Part shown: in pieces, positions 23,736 to 64,000 of the stretch
How the letters are laid out: each line of letters begins with the position of its first letter
How positions within the stretch are numbered: position 1 is the first letter of the stretch
Assembly: GCA_018697195.1 (NCBI GenBank)
Contig: CM031879.1
Location: forward strand, 40,699,715-40,763,714
Reading direction: 5' to 3'
Origin: Certhia americana
Lineage: Eukaryota > Chordata > Aves > Passeriformes > Certhiidae
DNA length: 64,000 bases
Position numbers and translations under genes: made by a program
The notes under the pieces: model-generated
What the model saw: only the letters and a program-made list of their open reading frames with translations
Database searches by the model: none
Told to the model about the DNA's origin: nothing

Positions 23736-26700
23736 TGCTGTCACTTTTGACTGGCTGGGAAAATCAGAAATTAATTTCTTATAATTAATTTAGTTATGTT
23801 CTGCCAAGACGTGATGGGCTTTATAGAATCTTTATGGGCTAAGTAACCAGCCAAGCCACTCTGGTGATATTTGGCCTACGAATTATTTTACGCTTAAAAA
23901 CTTCATAATGAAACTCATACTCTTGTTTTTCTATCTGGGGAAAGAAGCTGTCTGTCTCTCTTTAATTCTTTGTTTTTCCAATGCCAGTTCTTTCCATCGA
24001 TCTTGTTGTAAGAGCTCTCCTATGAGTTGCTCTGGGCTACAGCACGAAACAATGCTACCATATAAAAATTACTCCCAAAATGTACTGAGGGTGAGATCTT
24101 GGAGAAGAAGGCAGAAGAGAAGATCAAAAGGCAAGATAGAAATATGATAAAGGAGACAAATCCACAACTGCATATCTTACCCCATCTGTCCTTCACTGAT
24201 TCCCTACAATCATCCTTGGCAGACTGGAAGGGGGGAGACAGGAAGGAGATACCAAGTTGTAATTTATGTCTATATGCTACTAGATTTATTAGAACAGAGC
24301 CTAGTTGATTTGGCAAAAGGAAAGAAGCTAAGAATGACTCGTCTTTTGGAGAAATTAAAATATGACAAAAAGTACTTTTTCCAGTTTTCCTTTTACTTAA
24401 AATCACTTTTTTATTAGAATACTTTTTGAATGATGGTCCTCAATGAATTAAACTGTTGCACTGATCAGAACATTAATGGTCAATACATGGCGAGTGGTTA
24501 AAGAGAAATCTTCCCATCTCTAAAGCAATGTTGTCCAAAACAAAATCCTGTTTTCTACCAAAATATCAGTTCAAAGAATTTCCTATTTCATGCTTTCTGT
24601 GCCCAACTCCTGTATCCTTTGACAGGTCCTGTTCCATGGATCTGAATTTTGTAAATTGTCTATTTTGCAGATTCTCTCCTGAAATACATAGCACAAAAAA
24701 CTATGCAGTAGCTGGAGCATAGTATTCAAAAAAAGCTATGTACTTCCCTACAAACATCTGCCACATACAGGCTTACCTTCAGGAGATCTTGCAACAACCT
24801 TAGGTCATAACTGAAGAGGCTTTGTACCTAACAGAGCAACCAACTTGTGGAAAACTGAGAAAGTCAAGTTAAATCCTGTATTTGTAAAACTGAAATTGTC
24901 AAAGATAAAAAACGTATCTTCTAGGGTTTATTTGTAGAGCAGCTTTGTGGTTTTTATTGTAGCTTAAATCAAAAGCGTTGGAAAGCTTTTCACACAAAGC
25001 ATTTGAACTGTACACCCTGATTCTCTACAAGAGACTGAAAGCTTTAAAACAGGAAAAGCCAGTATTCATTCTGTGCCTGAGCAGTTGCCATAGAGTGATT
25101 CCAAGACTGTGCCTTTGCCAAGGAGGAAGACATAGAAAAGTTTTTTCTATGTGATCATACTTACAGTCTCTTTCAGCTTCATGCCCTGCGAGGCAGCCTA
25201 GGAAAGCAGATGAAGATTTTCAGAACAGTTAGATGCTTCTACGTTTGCAAGGATTCAAAGGGATCCAGGATGCATACTTCCATTTTAGAGAGCAACTGCT
25301 GCTTTAGGTTTGGATTGACAGTTGTCATTACACCAGAATGTGAGGTGATGTTCCAGTATTGCAGAATGTAACTCCCACCAAAAGCTGTTAATTCCCAGGA
25401 ATGCTCCTGTTAGTTATTTTTTTTCAAATTTAAATTCCCACTGTCTTCTATTTAAAGCAAGTCAAGGAACCCTTTTCAAACTGTCAATTGTATATATTTT
25501 ATAGAAAACTCTACATTAGGTGTTCATAACAGTAGTAAAGTGTCATTATTGAGTGAGCTTCCTTTTACATGCTGTCTTTTTTCAGTTGTCTAAGCCCATC
25601 CCATCATTTTCTCAGCAAACCCTCATCTTTGAGCACAAACGACAAGCAGCTCCTGTAGGAGGCTTCTGTTTTAGACACTAAGTCATACCTCCTTGGATGC
25701 TGCAACCTCCTGAGGAAGGTCATTAGGTATTTCTGTATACAGTTCAGGGAGGGGAGAAGATTGGCAGGAACAGCTATAAGGCTCTTTATTCTGGCCCAGA
25801 ATTTCTTATGACATGGTCCTGAATAAGCAGGCCTAACCAGCCTGGAGATAAATTGGAGCTGGACCCTTCATGCTGGCCATTCAACATTCAACAAAGTTAA
25901 GGTACTTCAGTGAGGGCTTGAAATCTGAAAGATCAGAAGAGATGCACTGCTGGGGGAGAGAGTACAGGTAGAAAAAAGCAGCAGCTCTTTAAGTATTTTC
26001 ATTACAAAAGTAGTAGACATTAAGATATTCTACTTTAATTTATGTAATGCCTACTATGATCTGGATTATTCTAGAGCTCTGCAGAGGCTAGAAGTACTAG
26101 CAGTAGAAATTGAACTTATCAGGCCTTTGGAATCACTTTTCCATACTCAGTATACACAAGTTATCCTTCCATGAATATTACATTTGCTTGCTTACTTCAA
26201 AACACTTTGGACAATTTGCTGTTATTCTAAGAAAGCCTACAAGTATGCGAATTCAAATTTTTTGGCTGCTTGTATTTGCTACAGACCCCTGCATTTAACC
26301 ACGCACTTAGCATTAAGGCATTTGTTTCCATTGTTCTCTCCAGACTACTCCAAAATGCAGCATTTTTCTCTTCCTGTTAAGGCAGATACAGAAAAAAATG
26401 AGTCTTCTTGTATTAATATTTTCAGCCCTCCCTCAGAGGGCACATTTCAGCCCTCATTCAGAGCCAAGATGAGGTGTCCTAACATATACAAAACTAGAGT
26501 AGACATCCCACCCAGGAATTTTAAGCCACTCCAAACAGTAGTCAGTCTAGGACTGAGTTTATGTTCCAAGTCACTATTGCTCAACCATGTACACTATATA
26601 CCACGACCTCTTGAAAGCGAATGAGCGTAAAATTGTAGCAAAGAGCTGTTTCGTACAACTGGCATGCATTTCAGGTTTAAATCAGTACTGTACTGACATT

Positions 26701-26741
26701 CAAGAATTTCAGTCCCCATACAGACTGAGATGAACAGCACT

Positions 26742-26751
26742 TTTATTTATT
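26742..26751 (-). terminator. ATP2B1: Candidate distal poly(A) signal of ATP2B1 (AATAAATAAA on minus)
   Basis: Two overlapping AATAAA hexamers read on the minus strand, followed within about 30 nt by a T/G-rich stretch (TGTTCATCTCAGTCTGTATGG). This is the usual layout of a cleavage site. It would give a 3' UTR of about 2.6 kb. Inferred from motif only. Confidence 0.45.
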
Positions 26752-28200
26752 TCAGTTACAAGAAGAAAGACAAGTAAACCTTACAACCAGAAAGGCAATG
26801 AAGGCCTCATGAGCTTAGTGAAAACCATTTCATAATCTAGGCAATGTTATGATTTCTTGAGATCACAAAGAAAGCATACCCGCCCCTCTTAAACAACTTT
26901 TCCTTAATTCTGTAAGGAAAGCTCCTGTAAGAACAGCACACTGATGTTAACAGAATCAAGAGGGATCAGCGATGTACAAAGCCTACATTCACCTTCCCAC
27001 CCCCCCCCACAAAAGGCGTAAGTGTAGATTTTATTCCAAAAAAGATAACATGCAGTCATGATCACACCTAGAGAAGAGGGGAAAATTAAAATTGCTTTGA
27101 AATGAAGTCAAATCATTACTCATTAATGAAGTTAAATGAAGATACTTTTCCACATGGCAGTGTACTTCACAGGTTAAGAAAACTCCCCTTATTTTAAGCC
27201 AATGCTCATCTGACTTTTGTAGTAAAGAGAAAATAGCTTACATAAAAACTGACCCCCCTACCAAGCACTCTAGATAAGATCTATGATGTAAGAAAAGTGC
27301 TAGAAACATGTGGGAGAAATTACTATACAAAGTGTCAAGTGCAACCCCCCACCCTCGACCCCCTTGCCTAGAATTCAGTATATTTACTGAAGTACAATAG
27401 AAAAGATGGAATTCAGGAGTGGTTGACAGTGGGATACAGTGCCACAGGTTGAACAATATCCACTAAAGGACAACCCCAAGCATGCATGTACCCCACCACA
27501 AGGGAAAAATGTGCTTGAGCTTCCCAACCTGCTCATTTCTGCAATTAGCTCTAGTATTAGCTCCTTCCTTATTACCAACTTAATTCTTGCAGTCCTTTGA
27601 AGGGACCACTTTAAAAATGTCCAAATTTCTGGATTATTTGATGAAAAAATTCACTTGCCATTTTAAAGAACACAGAGCTGGAAAAAGAAAATCTTACAAC
27701 TCATGTCTTCCTGTTGCTCTTCTAAGTAGTATTGGGCCTAGAAAACACGAGGAAGTGCCAGACCAACTACTGTTTCATCATCCTTCACTGTCTGAACAGT
27801 AAGTAGAGGCAGACCATAACTTCTTCAGTCAACCTCTAGTCGATCAGTTCTGGTGCATTTCTTTCACCTGTGCTTTATGTCAGTTCTCAGTCTCCCTCAC
27901 TTAAGCAGTCAGAGATACATTTATTACACAGTACTCACAGTAAGTCTCAGAATTTCAGGCAGACCTATTAATTCCCCAGGAGTATCCTTTTGGCTCAGTG
28001 AAGACTTTTGAGTACCTTAACTTACATTCATTCTGGAGGTAGCCACCATGATTCCATTTACCCAAAGAGCTATTTGGAGTGGGGCTGTTACCATCTTGAA
28101 ATTGCAGTTTAAAGGTAACCAGTAACACAAAAGAGTACTTTCTGTATTTCCAGTGAAGGAGCTGAGAAAAAAAAAATCTGTAAGAAACCATTGCTGCAAT

Positions 28201-28228
28201 TTTATTTTAACAAAAGGGCAGATTTATT
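28201..28228 (-). terminator. ATP2B1: Candidate proximal poly(A) signals of ATP2B1
   Basis: Minus-strand AATAAA occurs at 28223-28228 and again at 28201-28206, about 1.1 kb after the stop codon. Use would shorten the 3' UTR. There is no direct proof. Confidence 0.3.
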
Positions 28229-29335
28229 CATGTTTACAAACAAGTTTCAAAAACAAAAAGGAGAACATGTATGCTACCCACTAACAACCTTTCAAAATGC
28301 CAACAGCCCTCATGCTGCATGAAGGATTCTATAGATTAGAAAAAAATCACAGTTCCACTCACAGTTCACCAAGACAGCACTAAACTAACATGATTAGACA
28401 AAAACAAAGGACTAAGATTCTGATGTATTTTGATTTAATCCATTTTGCCCGAGATAACAGAAATATTTCAAGCAAGTTCCATCACGTATTGATGTCCTGC
28501 ATTAAACAATCCTACTAAGTTCTGAACAAAAGTTATTCATTAAGTTTCTCAAAATTTTTAAAAATTAAACAGTTGTTTCAAAACCATTAAGTAGTAAATG
28601 TATTTAAGAAACTAATTAGGACAGAGGCCATAACTTCATTAGAACACCACTGCTCATGTTTTTACAAAGCATTAGTGTTATCTATTTGGCTATTAGTAGT
28701 AGCAATTTATCTACAATATTTAACAAGGTAAATTGCAGGCAAAATTTAGTACAGTTTCAATAGAAACACCCTTTTCCTGAAAATACAGCAGTATTTGAAG
28801 GACTAGTTTTTTTGGTTTTTTTGTTTTGTTTTTTGTCTTCTCTGCATCATTTATAAGGAAGCTTCCCATCTATGAACAGGAACAAAAAAGTATCTACAAA
28901 CCTTGTAAACAGATCTGTATCATTTATAAACATAAATAATCCAAATTATTAACAGCCAACAGCAGAAATTAAAGTATCAATTCAATGATCCAGGGCCTCC
29001 TTGCCCTTCCCAGCTTTCCCCTCAGAAAAGGATCATGATAAACTAAAGCTCTGCTAACACACTCTTCAGGACCATTCTTAGTACAACAGATGATCCACAG
29101 GTCACTTATGCTGAGTTACTGTTTATCTGTCAGAGTTCATTATTACTCCCACCCCCAGAAAAGCACCCTCCAGTCTGGCAGAAAGCTTTTTTTAAAAAAA
29201 TAAATCTACATTCGTACAAGTGTTTCTTCTGTTGAAGTCCAAGACAAGAATATCATCTTGTCCATCATAATGTGTGAAGAGACCCAGTTTCAATTTCTTT
29301 ACAATGCAGCTAGTGTGTTAACATTCAGCTTACAA

Positions 29336-61169
<31,834 letters not shown>

Positions 61170-61376
61170 GATGCATGCAGTCTTTAGCGCAGACAGTTTC
61201 CAGTAAGGAACAAAATTTCAACTTAAAATATTTCCAAAAGGAAAATAAATCCTTTGGGTATGAAGACAGTCAGGAGAGCAGACACATCACCCAAGCAAGA
61301 GAGCCCGTCTGGAGAGAGATCTTTGAGGTTGTCCCATGGCGCGTTCTGTTCCTCAAAGCCAAAAGGCATGTACAGC
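61170..61376 (-). other. ATP2B1: ATP2B1 5' UTR part of the first coding exon
   Basis: A strong acceptor lies upstream of the ATG on the minus strand: the pyrimidine tract TTTGTATTCTCTCTCTAG, then GCTGTACATG at 61376. It implies 207 nt of leader in this exon and at least one non-coding upstream exon outside the window or unrecognised within it. Confidence 0.65.
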
Positions 61377-64000
61377 CTAGAGAGAGAATACAAACACATT
61401 CAGTTACATAACAGCTATACTGAAATGCATTGTAAGACAACCCTTACTCTGAGGTTACAGAACAAATTTTTCTTTTAATTTAATTATTAAATTATAAAAT
61501 ATTATTTTTATAAAAATTAATATAATTTACTATAACTATATCATTTTTAGTTTTCATTCCACGGGCAAGACTGACAAGGAAGAAAATGGATGTTTACCAT
61601 CCCAAAACAACATTGCGTTATTGGATTTCGTTAAATCATTAACTTTGTAACAACTGTTGCCTTTAACACTGGCATTTTCCTTCAAATGTCCATATGGTTC
61701 ATCATCAAGCAGCAACCTTTAAAAATACCTAAAATTAAATCTGTTTCCAGGGAAATGGAGCTTGTAGCATCCACAAGTTATGTCAAATAGGGAAAGAACA
61801 TGCTCAAGTTAAAAATTCCCAATTTCCAATGACGCTCTCACCTCAGAGTTTGGGAAGAGCAAACTTTGTGTTCCCATTAATTCATCTGTGCAAATCTCAA
61901 GAAAAACAACTTCAACAATAAGCTAGCCCACACATGAATTACTTTTGTATTCTAAGTAGGATTATATCTTCAGGCAGACCTAGCTCTTAATAAATTTTTC
62001 ACGTCCATACAGTTTTAACCCTGCTCCAGCCCACTTCATCACAACTCAAGCCTCACACAGTATCTCCATTTAATTCTTGAAGAGAGGGGAAAATTGCACC
62101 CGACCGCCTTTCTGCAGAAGGGACAAGGAGACTGAGAGCAGTTCTTCCATCTCATGATCAATGCATTGCAGATGAGAAATTATCATCTAGCCGCAGGACT
62201 CTGAACTTGCACAGGCATTCCTTACATAATCCCTGCTCAGCTGACACATCTTGCATGCACACATGTAGCTACACAACAGTGCAGCGCACACACAAACTCC
62301 TCATGCCTGTGTGAAGATTTGCTGTGTGCCAATACCAGGCGTCTGATCATGTAAATCAGTTTTGTTGGCATAATGGAGTGCAATGAGCATATGTAACAAT
62401 ATATCCCCCCACAAAATATGACTGCCAGGCTCAGATGAACAACAACTTGGACACTTCCAGGTCAACAAGACCCTCAGGTGTCATATGCCTAGCAAAGGCA
62501 AAAATACGAAGGCAACTCATCATCAAACAAAAGATTTCTAGAAACTTCCCTGCCAGGCTAGAGGACTGTTTGGCTGAACTGCTGAGTCTATGTTGAAATA
62601 AAGGTATAAGCACCCAATTACCAGAAATTTAAGGTCTTGGTTCCATGAAAGACTAAGATTTCTACTCTAGAAATAATCAGTTGCAGCTATACTAAATCTG
62701 CCATTTAAAGCACAATGCCATAATGCTTCGTTTGTACTGAGAACAACCACTGACACTGTAAGCTCCTGAACTGATGGCTCCTGACAAGTGACAGGCCCAT
62801 CTCCAGCAGAACTACAATTTCTACAACTGCAACTGTTCTTCTCTTCCTGTCACAGGAGATTCTGAGAAAACCACTGTCCATGGCTGTTTTCCAGAGACTG
62901 ACAAAAAGCAATCAATATCCACATGCATAAAACTTTCAACATTTTATAACATCAAAAAAGTTCCTAATTTAAAAATTAATTTTAAATCTTCATTGTTTTT
63001 ACTGTTACTTGCAAAAAAATGTTGCAACAGCTGATGAGTCCATGGTAATGGTGTTAGCCTGCAGGCTAGGATGTAGTTTTGATTAAGACTACTGAGTTCT
63101 GGTAGAGTATCCTGCAAGTGAAGAATTTCATGCAAAGCACGTATGAAAGAGTTTTCTTTAAAGACATGCCACATTGTTATTTAATGCCCAAAAGCTGGGT
63201 GTTGTTGTCCAGCTGGAAGCCTAGGAGGATTTATCAGCTGGCATCTGATCATAAGCTATGACAGTATAACAAGAAGCAGATCAGGCAAATGAGTTTGTAT
63301 AGCTATGGAGAAGATGCTGCAGCTGCTAATTAGGTAAAAATAGACTAAGCAGAAGGCCCCACAACCAATTACATCAAACTTGATTCAATTTTAATTAAGA
63401 AAAGCTCTGTTCAAGCCTCTAGCAGGAGCCCTGCACTTGATGCCCAAATACACCCAAATCCAAGAGTAAAGGATAGGAAAATCTACAGCTCTAATCATTG
63501 TCCATTTGTCACCAAAAAGTTTTAAGAATTTCTATTTCCATATATATGCATAGAGTGGGCAAAACTTGCTTTCATATGTAACTGAACTTAAGAGCAGCAA
63601 CTCTGCTTAGTCATAACTCAGTGTGCTTTGCACTTCAGTTGTAGCCTCTATGCATCTATATTAATTTTTACTAATAAATAATCATCCATATTAGTCATTA
63701 ATAAGTTTACACTGAAAGGATCCTCATATACTCTAAATGCCATCCTAACATACCAATGGACCCTTAGGGTTCACAGGCAAATTCAATAAGCATTCATTAA
63801 CTACAAAAACAGTGCAGTTCTACAGATCAGGTCTACTAGTGATACAAACTATTTGGAACATCCATGTTAGTAAAGAACAGTGGAAAATTGAAAGGAATAG
63901 TGTGAAGGCTTCAAATTCTGAATACTGAGCAAGTGCAATGTTGCTCCAGATCATAAAAACTTGATTAAACATTATCAATTTTTACACAAAATCATACCAG
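61377..64000 (-). other. Presumed ATP2B1 5' non-coding intron
   Basis: AT-rich sequence upstream of the inferred acceptor at 61376. No CpG island or promoter is visible, so the ATP2B1 promoter and its non-coding first exon probably lie beyond the right edge. Confidence 0.5.

Larger units (their letters stand above)
12561..26730. other. Intergenic DNA between the ATP2B1 3' end and the POC1B promoter
   Basis: About 14 kb of mostly AT-rich sequence with stop codons in all frames. I recognise CR1 LINE fragments, homopolymer runs, G/T-rich tracts (12690-12720, 13441-13500, 18880-18955) and a 32-nt duplication, all listed separately. No gene, tRNA or structured RNA could be supported. Confidence 0.65.
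26730..29335 (-). other. ATP2B1: ATP2B1 3' UTR (approximate)
   Basis: AT-rich DNA directly after the stop codon with no coding content on the minus strand. The far end is set by the candidate distal poly(A) signal and is uncertain. The 146-codon plus-strand open frame at 26184-26624 lies beyond it and shows no known domain. Confidence 0.5.

Noticed and set aside
24020..24406. 128-codon minus-strand frame in intergenic DNA
   Set aside because: No recognisable domain, no splice or promoter context, and length compatible with chance.
26184..26624. 146-codon plus-strand frame beyond the ATP2B1 3' end
   Set aside because: No recognisable motif or conserved look. Antisense transcription is possible but nothing supports it.

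Overview
The window is vertebrate nuclear DNA and most likely avian. The coding sequence is split by GT-AG introns. Several decayed CR1-type LINE fragments are present, a repeat family dominant in birds and other sauropsids. The introns are compact, and low-complexity A-rich and CAAA/CCAA tracts are common. I cannot name the species from sequence alone.

All three recognised genes lie on the minus strand, so the window reads right to left. (1) ATP2B1 (plasma-membrane Ca2+ ATPase 1, PMCA1) occupies about 61.4 kb down to about 26.7 kb. I placed 20 constitutive coding exons plus one alternative exon. They sum to 3663 nt, which is 1220 residues plus stop, the length known for the human 'b' isoform. 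The alternative 154-nt exon gives a 1176-residue 'a' form by frameshift, and two donors inside it give 1249 and 1258 residues ('c' and 'd'). (2) About 14.5 kb of intergenic DNA (26.7-12.2 kb) holds CR1 fragments and low-complexity tracts, and I recognise no gene there. (3) A CpG-island promoter (about 11.4-12.56 kb) starts POC1B, a WD40-repeat centriole protein. Seven POC1B exons (270 residues, most of the beta-propeller) are visible and the gene runs off the left edge. (4) GALNT4, an intronless polypeptide GalNAc-transferase gene (583 residues), is nested on the same strand inside POC1B intron 2, close enough to share the CpG island.

The order ATP2B1 - POC1B with nested GALNT4, all on one strand, matches the known human chromosome 12 arrangement, so this is a conserved syntenic block. 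The proteins do unrelated jobs: Ca2+ export at the plasma membrane, centriole stability, and mucin-type O-glycosylation in the Golgi. Their grouping is ancestral synteny and, for POC1B/GALNT4, possible promoter sharing.

I found no previously undescribed system. The points most worth a second look are the complete splice-site-C logic of PMCA1, a tiny uORF overlapping the PMCA1 start codon, the POC1B-GALNT4 nesting with a phase-compatible candidate read-through acceptor, and an unexplained 32-nt exact duplication in the intergenic DNA.
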